Assembly (NCBI RefSeq): GCF_014203355.1 | Contig: NZ_JACHIR010000001.1 | Location: 8,372,038-8,436,037 of the forward strand | Direction: 5' to 3' | Length of the DNA stretch: 64,000 nucleotides | Source: Kutzneria kofuensis | Lineage (GTDB): Bacteria > Actinomycetota > Actinomycetes > Mycobacteriales > Pseudonocardiaceae | Shown: in pieces, positions 41,248 to 49,741 of the stretch | How the letters are laid out: every line of letters starts with the position of its first letter | Numbering within the stretch: position 1 is the stretch's first letter | The notes under the pieces: model-generated | Database searches by the model: none | What the model was told of the DNA's origin: nothing | The model's input: the letters and a program-made list of their open reading frames with translations, nothing else | Program-made: the position numbers and the translations under genes

Positions 41248-44200
41248 ATGGACGACAAGAACGTCGAGTACTTCAAGCGGATGACCGTCGAGCTGCGCCG
41301 GGCCCGCGCCCGGGTCGCGGAGTTGGAGGCCGAGCGCGGCGAGGGCGTGGCGATCGTCGGCATCGGCCTGCGCCTGCCCGGCGGCATCGACACCCCGGAG
41401 CAGTTCTGGGATCTGCTGGCGTCCGGTCGTCACATCGTCGGCGGCTTCCCCACCGATCGCGGCTGGGACCTGGCCGCGCTGTTCGGCGACGACGAGGCCG
41501 CCGGCGGGCGCTCGATCAGCCGCCACGGCGCGTTCCTGGACGACGCGGGCGACTTCGACGCCGAGTTCTTCGGCATCTCCCCGCGCGAGGCGGCGGCCAC
41601 CGACCCCCAGCAGCGGCTGGTGCTGGAGAGCTCCTGGGAGGCGCTGGAGCGGGCCGGCATCGACCCGACCTCGTTGCACGGCAGCGAACTCGGCGTGTTC
41701 ATGGGTGCGACCAGCCAGGGTTACGGCAGCGAGTCGCGCAGCGAGTCGGAGGGGTTCCTGCTGACCGGCTCGGCCCCGGCCGCATTGTCCGGCCGGGTCT
41801 CCTACGTGCTCGGCACGCACGGGCCGTCGATCACGGTGGACACCGCGTGCTCGTCGTCGCTGGTGTCGCTGCACCTCGCGGCGCAGTCGCTGCGCGCGGG
41901 GGAGTGCTCACTGGCGCTGGCCGGTGGCGCGACCGTGATGACGACTCCGGTGGCGTTCACCGAGGTCACCCGGCTGGGCGGGATGGCGGCCGACGGGCGG
42001 TGCAAGTCGTTCTCGGCTGACGCGGACGGCACCGGCTGGTCCGAAGGCGTCGGAGTCCTCGCGCTGCAACGACTGTCCGACGCCGTGCGGGAGGGCCGCG
42101 AGATCCTGGCCGTGCTGCGGGGATCGGCGGTGAACCAGGACGGCGCGTCCAACGGGCTGACCGCGCCGAACGGTCCGGCCCAGCAGAAGGTGATCCGGCA
42201 GGCACTGGCCAACGCGGGTGTCCGAGCGTCCGAAGTGGACGCCGTCGAGGCGCACGGCACCGGCACCGTGCTCGGCGATCCGATCGAGGCGCAGGCGATC
42301 ATGGCCGTGTACGGGCAGGACCGGGAGACACCGCTGCGGCTCGGCTCGGTGAAGTCCAACCTGGGCCACACCCAGTTGGCCGCCGGCGTGGTCGGGGTGA
42401 TCAAGATGGTGCTGGCGCTGCGCAACGACCTGCTGCCGCTGACGCTGAACGTGACCCGTCCGACCGACAAGGTGGACTGGTCGCAGGGCTCCGTCGAGTT
42501 GCTGACCGAGGCGTTGCCATGGAAGCGCAACGGGCATCCGCGCCGCGCGGGCGTGTCGTCGTTCGGGGTCGCCGGCACGAACGCGCACGCGATTCTCGAA
42601 GAGGCCCCGTCGGTCGAATCCGCGGTGCTGCCGGTCGAGCCGGCCGGGCCGGTGCCGCTGGTGGTGACGGCGCGCAGCGCCGCGGCGCTCGCCGCCCAGG
42701 CTGCCCGGCTGGCCGAGCACCTGGCCCAGCCGGGCGTCGACCGCGCCGGCGTCGCCCGCTCGCTGGTCACCTCCCGCGCCCGGTGGGAGCACCGGGCCGT
42801 GATCCTGGGTGACGGGTTGCCCGAGCTCGCCGCCGGCCGCTCGGCGGAGGACGTCGTCACCGCCGTCGCCGGGGACGAACCCAGGACGGTGTTCGTGTTC
42901 CCGGGGCAGGGCGCGCAGTGGGTGGGCATGGGCCGTGACCTGTGGCGATCGCAGCCGGTGTTCGCGACCCGGATGGAGGAGTGCGAGCAGGCGCTTGCGT
43001 CCTATGTGGACTGGTCGCTGCGTGACGTCGTGCTCGGCGCCGGGTCGCTGGACCGGGTCGAGGTGCTGCAGCCGGTCACGTTCGCGGTGATGGTGTCGCT
43101 GGCCGCGCTGTTGGCCTCGCACGGGGTGCGGCCGGACGCGGTCGTCGGCCACTCCCAGGGCGAGATCGCCGCGGCCTGCGTCGCCGGTGCGCTCTCCCTC
43201 GCCGACGCGGCCAAGGTGGTCGCGCTGCGCGCCGCCACCGGCGCCGACCTGGGCCGGGGCGGCGGCCTGCTGACCGTGGCGCTGCCCGCGGCCGAGATCG
43301 AGCCGTGGGACGGCATCGAGATCGCGGCCGTCAACGGACCCCGCTCGGTGGTGCTGGCCGGGCCGGACGAGGCCATCGCCGAGGTCGAGCGGCACTACCG
43401 CGAGCGGGACGTCCGCGTGCGCACCGTCGCCGCGTCGTTCGCCTCGCACACCCGCCACGCCGAGCCCATCGCCGCCAAGGTGCTGGAGCTGCTGGCCGAC
43501 GTCCGCGGTCAGGCGCCGACGGTGCCGTGGATGTCCACTGTGGACGCCGACTGGGTCCGGGAGCCGATCGACGCGGGCTACTGGGGCCGCAACCTCGTGC
43601 AGCGGGTGCGCTTCGCCGACGCCATCGCCAACCTGCGCGACTTCGGGCTGTTCGTCGAGGTCAGCACCCATCCCGTGCTCGCGGCGCCGATCTCCGACAC
43701 CCTCGCCGGCACCGACGCGTCGGTGATCGGCATGCTCCGCCGGGACGACGGCGGCACCGACCGGTACGTCCGCTCCCTCGCCGAGATCTTCACCCATGGC
43801 GGCCCCGTCGACTGGACGTCCGTGCTGCCCGAGGCCAAGCCGGCCCCGGTGCCCACCACCGCGTTCACCCACCGCCGCTACTGGCTGCTGCCCGACCCGG
43901 CCACCGACGTCTCCCGGCTCGGCCTGGACTCCGTGCACCACCCGATCCTGGGCGCGGCGCTGCCCGACCCGAAGGGGCGCGGCGTGGTCCTGTCCGGCAC
44001 GGTGTCCCGCGCGTCCGACCTGACGGGCGCACTGTTCCCGGAGTTGGCGGCGCGCGCGGGCCAGCACGTCGGCAGCCCGGTGGTGCACGAACTTGCCCTG
44101 ACGGCGCCGCTGGTGCTCGACGAGGACCGCGTCACCGTGCAGGTCGTCGTGGGCGAACCGGGCCCGGCCGGGCTGCGTTCGATCGAGATCTACTCGCGCA

Positions 44201-46737
44201 CCGCCGACGAGTGGACCCGCCACGCCGAAGGCACCCTGTCCACCGTCTCCGACACTCCCGAACCGTTGACCCAGTGGCCACCGGCCGGAACCGCCGTCGA
44301 CGACTTCTACGAAACCCTCGCCGACGCGGGCTACGACTGCGATCCGGCGTTGCGCACCGTGCGCCGGGCCTGGCGCGACGGCGACACCTGGTACGCCGAA
44401 CTCGCGACCGACGCCGATCCGGCCGGGTATGTCATCCACCCCGCCCTGCTGGAATCCGTTGCGCAGCTTGCCGGTGGGCCGGTGACCGCGTGGCACGGCT
44501 TCGCACCGCACGCGACCGCCGGCACTGCCCTCCGGGTGCGGCTCACCGCCGACCTGGCCGTGACCATCGCCGACGACGCCGGCCGGCCGGTCGCCACGAT
44601 CGGCTCGCTGAGCACCCGGCCGCTGCCCTTCGCGCCCAGGCCGTACGTGGTGAGCTGGATTCCGATCCCGGACCAGCCGGTCGGCACGGTCGAACTGCCC
44701 TCCGTCGACGACGGTGGTGACCAACCGTGGGCGCTGCTCCGCGTAGCGCCCGACACGTCACGCGAAGCTGTGGTCGAAGCCCTGCAACGATTCCGCACCG
44801 GACCGACCAGACTGGTGATCGCCACCGACGGCGCGGCCACGGACCCGGTCGCGGCGTCGATATGGGGCCTGGTGCGCAGCGCGGCGGCCGAAACGCCCGA
44901 TCGCTTCGTGCTCGTCGACGCTCCCGGCCCGATCCCGGCCGTGCTGGACTCGGGGGAGTGGCAGATCGTCGTCCGGGACGGCCAAGTGCTCGTCCCGAGG
45001 CTGGCCCGGCTCGACCGGCCGCCGGTCGAGCGCACCCTGGCCGGCACCGTGCTGATCACCGGCGACACCGCGTTCGGCAGCATCGTCGCCGAGCATCTGG
45101 TCGCCGAGCACGGCGAGGCCGTGCGCGTGGTGCGCGGCGACATCGCCGATCGTGACCAGGCCGCGGAACTGCTCGCCGCCAACGGGCCGTTGACCGCCGT
45201 GATCCACGCCGGAGACCTCGACGCCGCCCGACATCTGGACGAACTCACCCGTGAGCAGGACCTTCGGGCGTTCGTGCTGTTCTCCTCGGCCGCGGGCGTG
45301 CTGAGCACTGCCGGTCGGGCCGAGGAAGCCGCCGCCGGCGCCTTCCTGAACGCGCTGGCCACTCGTCGCCGCGCGGCGGGTCTCCCCGCGACCGCCCTGG
45401 CCTGGGACGACTTGCCGGACACCGAGCGGCTGCGGCTGCTCGACGTGGCCCTGGCCGCGGACGAACCGGTGCTGGTGCCCGTTCGGATCGACCGGGCCGC
45501 GCTTCGCGAGCGCGGCACGACCGACCCGATGCTGCGCGATTTCCTCCCCCGGGCGACGGCTGTCGCCCCCGGCCCGGCCGATCTCGCCACCCTGGACGCG
45601 GGCGCGAAAATGGAGGTTCTGACCGACCTGGTCCGGCGGGAAGCGGCGATCGTGCTCCGCCACGACGTCGCGGACGGAGGCCTGGCCGCGACGAAGGTGT
45701 TCCGGGAAGCCGGGTTCGACTCGCTGACCGCCGTCGAGCTGCGCAACCGCCTCAGCCGCGCCCTCGACCTCACGCTGCCGGTCACCTGGGTCTTCGACCA
45801 CGAGACCCCGCGTGCCGCGGCCCGTGACCTCCTCGACCGGCTCGCCGCGCCGCCGGAGGCGCCGGCCTCGAACCGCGACTTCGTCGGTGTCTACGCGGCG
45901 CTGGTCGAACGCGGCCTCCAGCCCGTCGCCAACGACCTCGCCCGGGCCGCCGCCGCGGTCCGGGACCGGGCCGCCACCGTCGCCGAACTCACGGGCGGGG
46001 TCCGCACCACCACGCTGGCGGCCGGCACGAAGCTGCCCAAGCTCGTCTGCGTGCCGTCCATCGCCACCTGGGAACCGGTGCTGAACTACAGCGCCCTCGC
46101 CACACATTTCACCGGCATCGCCGACGTGACGGTGATCGTGCCGCCCGGCTACGAGACCGACACACCCGTGGCGGCCACCTGGGCGGCACTGGTCGACACC
46201 CTCGCCGACGCCGTGCGCCGCGAGGTCGGCGACCAGCCCTACCTGCTGGTCGGCTATTCCGGTGGCGGCGCCCTCGTCCACGAGATCGCCGCCGCCCTGG
46301 AACTCGCCGAGGCCCACCTGCCCGCCGGTGTGGTGCTGATCGACGTCCACACCAACGACAACCTTCCGCCGCGCATGCTGGACTTCTTCCGCCAGCAGTA
46401 CCAGGCGATCACCCGGGCCGAGAACTACTCGTTCGAGAAGATCACCGCGTCGGTCCTCTACATCGGCATGTATCTCGACCAGTGGCGACTCGACCGCGCC
46501 CTCGCCGTGCCCGAGCTGCTGCTCAAGGCGGCGAACCCGCCCGAGACCCCGGCCGGCGAACCCCCGCTCGCCGACGAGGAGTGGCGCCAGGACTGGCCGT
46601 TCCCCGTGGACGTCCGCACCCTGCCCGGCGACCATTTCACGATCATGAGCCGCCATGCCGGCGAGGTCGCCCGCGCGATCGTGTCGTGGTACGAGACCCA
46701 CCCCCGTGCTGCCGAGTGCCGGACCGGCAACAAGTAG
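41248..46737 (+). CDS. Type I polyketide synthase 3: module 8 and thioesterase
   Basis: The protein has 1829 residues. The N-terminus (MDDKNVEYFKRMTVELRRAR) is a class-1a docking coiled coil matching the C-terminal docking domain of PKS 2. Domains: KS 33-452 (VDTACSSS), AT 547-852 (GHSQGE, FASH), degenerate DH 898-1122, degenerate KR 1266-1398, ACP 1456-1532 (GFDSL), TE 1595-1821. The TE has GYSGG with nucleophile Ser1671, a following LIDVHTND with the Asp, and LPGDHF with the His. It releases the chain by lactonisation or hydrolysis. The DH and KR relics mean the C3 keto group is kept, so the product is a beta-keto lactone or beta-keto acid. The stop at 46737 ends the + strand operon; the next gene is convergent. 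Confidence 0.96.
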   Translation: MDDKNVEYFKRMTVELRRARARVAELEAERGEGVAIVGIGLRLPGGIDTPEQFWDLLASGRHIVGGFPTDRGWDLAALFGDDEAAGGRSISRHGAFLDDAGDFDAEFFGISPREAAATDPQQRLVLESSWEALERAGIDPTSLHGSELGVFMGATSQGYGSESRSESEGFLLTGSAPAALSGRVSYVLGTHGPSITVDTACSSSLVSLHLAAQSLRAGECSLALAGGATVMTTPVAFTEVTRLGGMAADGRCKSFSADADGTGWSEGVGVLALQRLSDAVREGREILAVLRGSAVNQDGASNGLTAPNGPAQQKVIRQALANAGVRASEVDAVEAHGTGTVLGDPIEAQAIMAVYGQDRETPLRLGSVKSNLGHTQLAAGVVGVIKMVLALRNDLLPLTLNVTRPTDKVDWSQGSVELLTEALPWKRNGHPRRAGVSSFGVAGTNAHAILEEAPSVESAVLPVEPAGPVPLVVTARSAAALAAQAARLAEHLAQPGVDRAGVARSLVTSRARWEHRAVILGDGLPELAAGRSAEDVVTAVAGDEPRTVFVFPGQGAQWVGMGRDLWRSQPVFATRMEECEQALASYVDWSLRDVVLGAGSLDRVEVLQPVTFAVMVSLAALLASHGVRPDAVVGHSQGEIAAACVAGALSLADAAKVVALRAATGADLGRGGGLLTVALPAAEIEPWDGIEIAAVNGPRSVVLAGPDEAIAEVERHYRERDVRVRTVAASFASHTRHAEPIAAKVLELLADVRGQAPTVPWMSTVDADWVREPIDAGYWGRNLVQRVRFADAIANLRDFGLFVEVSTHPVLAAPISDTLAGTDASVIGMLRRDDGGTDRYVRSLAEIFTHGGPVDWTSVLPEAKPAPVPTTAFTHRRYWLLPDPATDVSRLGLDSVHHPILGAALPDPKGRGVVLSGTVSRASDLTGALFPELAARAGQHVGSPVVHELALTAPLVLDEDRVTVQVVVGEPGPAGLRSIEIYSRTADEWTRHAEGTLSTVSDTPEPLTQWPPAGTAVDDFYETLADAGYDCDPALRTVRRAWRDGDTWYAELATDADPAGYVIHPALLESVAQLAGGPVTAWHGFAPHATAGTALRVRLTADLAVTIADDAGRPVATIGSLSTRPLPFAPRPYVVSWIPIPDQPVGTVELPSVDDGGDQPWALLRVAPDTSREAVVEALQRFRTGPTRLVIATDGAATDPVAASIWGLVRSAAAETPDRFVLVDAPGPIPAVLDSGEWQIVVRDGQVLVPRLARLDRPPVERTLAGTVLITGDTAFGSIVAEHLVAEHGEAVRVVRGDIADRDQAAELLAANGPLTAVIHAGDLDAARHLDELTREQDLRAFVLFSSAAGVLSTAGRAEEAAAGAFLNALATRRRAAGLPATALAWDDLPDTERLRLLDVALAADEPVLVPVRIDRAALRERGTTDPMLRDFLPRATAVAPGPADLATLDAGAKMEVLTDLVRREAAIVLRHDVADGGLAATKVFREAGFDSLTAVELRNRLSRALDLTLPVTWVFDHETPRAAARDLLDRLAAPPEAPASNRDFVGVYAALVERGLQPVANDLARAAAAVRDRAATVAELTGGVRTTTLAAGTKLPKLVCVPSIATWEPVLNYSALATHFTGIADVTVIVPPGYETDTPVAATWAALVDTLADAVRREVGDQPYLLVGYSGGGALVHEIAAALELAEAHLPAGVVLIDVHTNDNLPPRMLDFFRQQYQAITRAENYSFEKITASVLYIGMYLDQWRLDRALAVPELLLKAANPPETPAGEPPLADEEWRQDWPFPVDVRTLPGDHFTIMSRHAGEVARAIVSWYETHPRAAECRTGNK
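41340..46720 (+). other. Module 8: KS-AT(FASH)-dead DH-dead KR-ACP-TE
   Basis: The AT keeps GHSQGE but has FASH (43438-43449) in place of YASH, and a shortened helix after it (LRAATGADLGRGGG), so methylmalonyl is likely but not certain. The DH relic starts with HHPILGAALPDP, has lost the HxxxGxxxxP block and has Glu in HPALLE where Asp is needed. The KR relic has TGDTAFGS in place of TGGTGTLG, lacks the stretch with the catalytic Lys, and has Glu1360 and Gly1364 where Tyr and Asn belong. The beta-keto group is therefore not reduced. Confidence 0.9.
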
Positions 46738-46910
46738 CCGACGACTGAGCAGGCGCAGCGAGTGTGCGCTACAGGCGGATGCGACCGGCGAGGGAGTTCA
46801 CGGGGTCAGGAGGATACGGCCGCGGCCAACTTCTGGCAGGTGGCCCACCCGGGAGCAGGACGAGGAAGACGCGTCCTCGGCTCCGTCGGTTCGTGCGGCT
46901 GTCCGGGTGA

Positions 46911-47540
46911 CTACGCGGTCGCCGCGATGTCGGGGGAGCGCAGCAGCGCGGTGACGGTGCGGGCGGCGAGGACCTCGGCGCCCTCCTTGATTCCGACGGC
47001 CCGGAACTTGTGGCCGATCTGCAGCAGCGCGATGCCGTGGATGACCGACCACAGTGGACCGGCGACGGCGCGGGGGTCCTGGGTCCGGAGCAGTCCCGCC
47101 TGCTGGCCGGCCTCGATGGCGTTCAACAGGACGAGGAAGGTGTGCCGGCCGGCCGGCCGCACGTCGGTGAAGTCCAGCGCGCCGTGGGCGTCGTCGAACA
47201 TGACCTTGTAGTGGTCCGGGTTGGCCAGCGCCCAGCGCACGTAGCCGCGGCCGAGCCGGACCAGCAGGTCCAGAGGGTCCCGGCCGCGGGCGGTGATGCG
47301 GTCCAGCGCCTGCCCGAGGACGGCGAATCCCTGTTCGGCGACCTCGCCCAGCAGGGCGTCCTTGTCCGCGAAGTGCCGGTACGGGGCAGCGGTGCTGACA
47401 CCCGCGCGCTTGGCCGCCTCGCTCATCGTGAACCCCTGGGGCCCCTTCTCCGCCACGAGCTCCAGCGCCGCGTCGAGCAGCGCCCGCCGCAGGTCGCCAT
47501 GATGGTAGGAACCCGCCGGCTTGGTGTTGGGGGTCGGCAT
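46911..47540 (-). CDS. TetR/AcrR family regulator with WHG-type C-terminal domain
   Basis: The 209-residue protein has an N-terminal TetR helix-turn-helix (about residues 12-58: HHGDLRRALLDAALELVAEK, then FTMSEAAKRAGVSTAAPYRHF) and a C-terminal ligand domain containing LWSVIHGIALLQIG, the WHG-type pattern. The ATG at 47540 lies 17 bp after the stop of the hydrolase gene on the same strand. The 10-bp palindrome ATGTTAACAT lies in that gap, and related ATGTTA-N7-TAACAT sites lie before the SDR gene at 49520, so it probably represses itself and the SDR-hydrolase unit. It is convergent with the last PKS gene. A role in PKS control is possible but not supported by any such site near the PKS operon. 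Confidence 0.88.
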   Translation of the reverse strand: MPTPNTKPAGSYHHGDLRRALLDAALELVAEKGPQGFTMSEAAKRAGVSTAAPYRHFADKDALLGEVAEQGFAVLGQALDRITARGRDPLDLLVRLGRGYVRWALANPDHYKVMFDDAHGALDFTDVRPAGRHTFLVLLNAIEAGQQAGLLRTQDPRAVAGPLWSVIHGIALLQIGHKFRAVGIKEGAEVLAARTVTALLRSPDIAATA

Positions 47541-47547
47541 GTTGCGG

Positions 47548-47557
47548 ATGTTAACAT
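47548..47557. promoter_or_regulatory. ATGTTAACAT palindrome before the TetR gene
   Basis: The 10-bp perfect palindrome ATGTTAACAT lies in the 17-bp gap between the hydrolase and TetR genes. Its half-sites equal those of the two larger inverted repeats at 49547 and 49609, although here the halves abut. It may be an autoregulatory operator, or a chance partial match. Confidence 0.45.
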
Positions 47558-48577
47558 TCACGCGATCTCGCGCCACCAGGAGTCCGTTGTGGGCACGTCG
47601 GTGACGGACTGGCCGGGGCGTGGGACGGCCACGCGGAGGCCGTCGGCCGCGGCCAGCAGCCGCTCGATCGGCTCGGACCAGGAGTGCCCGGCGAGCGCGA
47701 AAGTGCCCCAGTGCACCGGGATCAGCAGCTCGCCGCGCAGGTCTCGGTGCGCGGCAACGGCTTCCTCCGGCGTCATGTGCACGTCCGGCCACAGGTGGGA
47801 GTACGCGCCGATCTGGATCAACGTCACGTCGAACGGGCCGTGCCGCCGTCCGATCTCGCGATACCCGTCGAAGTAGCCGGAATCGCCGGTGTAGAACACC
47901 CGGTGCGCCGTGCCGGCCACCACCCAGCCCGCCCACAGGGTGCCGTTGCTGCCCGGACGGACCCGTCCGGAGAAGTGCCGGGCCGCCGTCGCCGTCAGCG
48001 TGAGGCCGGCGACGGTCACCGACTCCGTCCAGTCCACCTCGTCGATGCGGCTCGCCGGGATGCGCCAGCGTTGCAGGTGCGCGCCGACGCCAAGGGGCGT
48101 CACGAACCTGGTTTTCGGCCACCGCGCGGCGATTGCCTTGATGGTCGCGGTGTCGAGGTGGTCGTAGTGGTCGTGGGAGATCACCACGGCGTCGACCGGC
48201 GGCAGCTCGGCCAGGTCGACCGGCACTGGATGCAGGCGCTTCGGGCCGACCAGGGCGACCGGCGAGACGCGGTCGCTCCACACCGGATCGAACAGCACGG
48301 TGCCGCCCTCGAGTTCCACCAGGGCGGTCGAATGCCCCAGCCAGGTGGTTCGCACGCCGGTCGCCGGCGCGGTGAGTTCGGGTCTGACCAGCGGCACCGG
48401 TCCGGCCGGCCGACGACGATCCGGCCGGGCGGCCGGGTGATGTCCCGACGGGACCGGCTGCGCGGGGCCGGCCGGGTTCTGGAAAGCGCCGTCCCGATAG
48501 TTCGGGGACTGCCGTATTTGGGTGAGCCGGTCTCCGCTGGGACGTCCGCCGAGTGCCCCGGCGCCGATCAAGGTCAT
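47558..48577 (-). CDS. Metallo-beta-lactamase-fold hydrolase, NAPE-PLD/UlaG-like
   Basis: The 339-residue protein has the metal-binding set of the superfamily: VISHDHYDHLD (HxHxDH) near residue 140, ARHFSGR, YTGDSGYFDGY and PVHWGTFALAGH. The order and length fit the COG2220 group, which includes N-acylphosphatidylethanolamine phospholipase D-like and UlaG-like enzymes; actual substrates vary widely. The N-terminal 80 residues are Pro/Arg-rich, as in membrane-associated members of this group. The ATG at 48577 is chosen for its strong GGAGGAG ribosome-binding site. It is followed by the TetR gene and preceded at 151 bp by the SDR gene, all on the minus strand. Confidence 0.85.
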   Translation of the reverse strand: MTLIGAGALGGRPSGDRLTQIRQSPNYRDGAFQNPAGPAQPVPSGHHPAARPDRRRPAGPVPLVRPELTAPATGVRTTWLGHSTALVELEGGTVLFDPVWSDRVSPVALVGPKRLHPVPVDLAELPPVDAVVISHDHYDHLDTATIKAIAARWPKTRFVTPLGVGAHLQRWRIPASRIDEVDWTESVTVAGLTLTATAARHFSGRVRPGSNGTLWAGWVVAGTAHRVFYTGDSGYFDGYREIGRRHGPFDVTLIQIGAYSHLWPDVHMTPEEAVAAHRDLRGELLIPVHWGTFALAGHSWSEPIERLLAAADGLRVAVPRPGQSVTDVPTTDSWWREIA

Positions 48578-48728
48578 TGGCTCCTCCTCCGGTCGGGGGC
48601 GGGCGTCCTGCTTGACAACACAACAACCCGCTACGGTGCGCTGTTCCCCAACCGGGTTCCGTTCACCCACAGCCGAACGAGCGTCGCCACCGCGGTCACC
48701 GGGTCGTGCGAGCTTGCCGGCGGCTGTG

Positions 48729-49520
48729 CTAGGCCGGGGTGACCGTATCGGCCAGCGAGCGGGTCACCGTCCTGCTGGCCAGGGCCATGAACCGGCGGGG
48801 GCGGCGGGGCATCAGGTGGGTCATCGCGAAGTTGCCCGCGCCCGGCGTGAGGTAGCCGCGGTTGCGTTCCAGCCCTCGCAGCGCGGACCGGACCACATGC
48901 TCGGGCGTGATCGTGGGGCCGATGGCGGCGTCCGATGAGCCGACCTTGTCGAAGAACGGCGTCTTCACCGGGCCGGGGGTGACCGCGAGGACGTTCACTC
49001 CCCGTCCGCGCAGCTCCGCCCAGAGGCCGAGGCTGAACTGGAGGACGAAGGCCTTGGAGGCGCTGTAGGTCGTGAAGAACGGCAGCGTCGAGTAGCCGGC
49101 CGTGGAGCCGATGTTGATCACGCCGCCGGCGCCTCGCCGGACCATGTCCGGCAGCACCGCGTGCGTCAGGTCGACCATGGCGACGATGTTCACCATCACC
49201 TCGTCGTGCTCGCGGTCAGGCGGAATGTTCTCGAAGCGGCCCGCCGTGCCGAATCCGGCGTTGTTGACCAGCAGGTCGATGCGGAGGTCGCGGCGGCGCA
49301 ACTCCTGGACGACGCGCTGCACGCCGTCGGCGGTCGCCAGGTCCTGCGCGATCACGTCCACCCTGACGTGGTGGCGGTCGCGCAGCTGCTGCGCCAGTGC
49401 CTCCAGTGCCTCGACGTTCCGGGCCACCAGCACCACGTTGTCGCCGCGCGCGGCGAGCTGACGGGCGAACTCGGCGCCGATTCCGGAGGACGCGCCGGTG
49501 ACGAGTGCGGTCTTGGACAT
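48729..49520 (-). CDS. Short-chain dehydrogenase/reductase
   Basis: The 263-residue classical SDR has the cofactor motif TGASSGIGAEFARQL at residue 8, NNAGFG near residue 88, the catalytic Ser in INIGSTAGYS and the catalytic YSASK near residue 155. ALVTGA followed by RN after strand 2 suggests NADP(H). The C-terminus (PRRPRRFMALASRTVTRSLA) is basic and resembles DltE/YqjQ-like SDRs that act on lipid-like substrates. The start ATG has AAGGGAGTGAG upstream. Three palindromes sit in its promoter (49547-49627), so expression is tightly regulated, most simply by the TetR at 46911-47540. Confidence 0.9.
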   Translation of the reverse strand: MSKTALVTGASSGIGAEFARQLAARGDNVVLVARNVEALEALAQQLRDRHHVRVDVIAQDLATADGVQRVVQELRRRDLRIDLLVNNAGFGTAGRFENIPPDREHDEVMVNIVAMVDLTHAVLPDMVRRGAGGVINIGSTAGYSTLPFFTTYSASKAFVLQFSLGLWAELRGRGVNVLAVTPGPVKTPFFDKVGSSDAAIGPTITPEHVVRSALRGLERNRGYLTPGAGNFAMTHLMPRRPRRFMALASRTVTRSLADTVTPA

Positions 49521-49546
49521 CTGTGCTCACTCCCTTGACCGAGCCA

Positions 49547-49565
49547 ATGTTAATGTCCGTAACAT
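49547..49565. promoter_or_regulatory. Inverted repeat ATGTTA-N7-TAACAT, operator 1 of the SDR gene
   Basis: The arms ATGTTA and TAACAT are separated by seven bases and begin 27 bp before the SDR start codon. The same repeat with the same spacing recurs at 49609, with 62 bp from centre to centre, about six helical turns, so both sites face the same side of the DNA. Confidence 0.7.
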
Positions 49566-49568
49566 ACG

Positions 49569-49588
49569 GTCCGACCAGCTGGTCGGAC
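49569..49588. promoter_or_regulatory. 20-bp perfect palindrome between the two ATGTTA operators
   Basis: GTCCGACCAGCTGGTCGGAC is a perfect palindrome 49 bp before the SDR start. It differs in sequence from the flanking ATGTTA repeats, so a second regulator may bind here; the GACCAGCTGGTC core is typical of TetR-family sites. It could also form a hairpin in a transcript. Confidence 0.65.
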
Positions 49589-49608
49589 AAGGGGCTGCGG
49601 TGTGGCGG

Positions 49609-49627
49609 ATGTTACGATCATTAACAT
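49609..49627. promoter_or_regulatory. Inverted repeat ATGTTA-N7-TAACAT, operator 2 of the SDR gene
   Basis: This is the second copy of the ATGTTA-N7-TAACAT repeat, 89 bp before the SDR start codon. Its spacer differs in sequence from that of operator 1, so only the arms are conserved, as expected of a protein-binding site. Confidence 0.7.
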
Positions 49628-49741
49628 GCGGCGGCCGGCGCACCACCGAGGCTAGGGACGTGGTGTAGTCGATGTTGCGACCGGCGGGGCGGGGAGTTGC
49701 TGCCCGGCGCCGGACGACGGCGAAGCGCGATTGAGCCGGAC

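Noticed and set aside
46738-46910. Short frames between the TE and the convergent TetR gene
   Set aside because: They read as out-of-frame continuations without homology. The 173 bp appears to be an ordinary convergent spacer.
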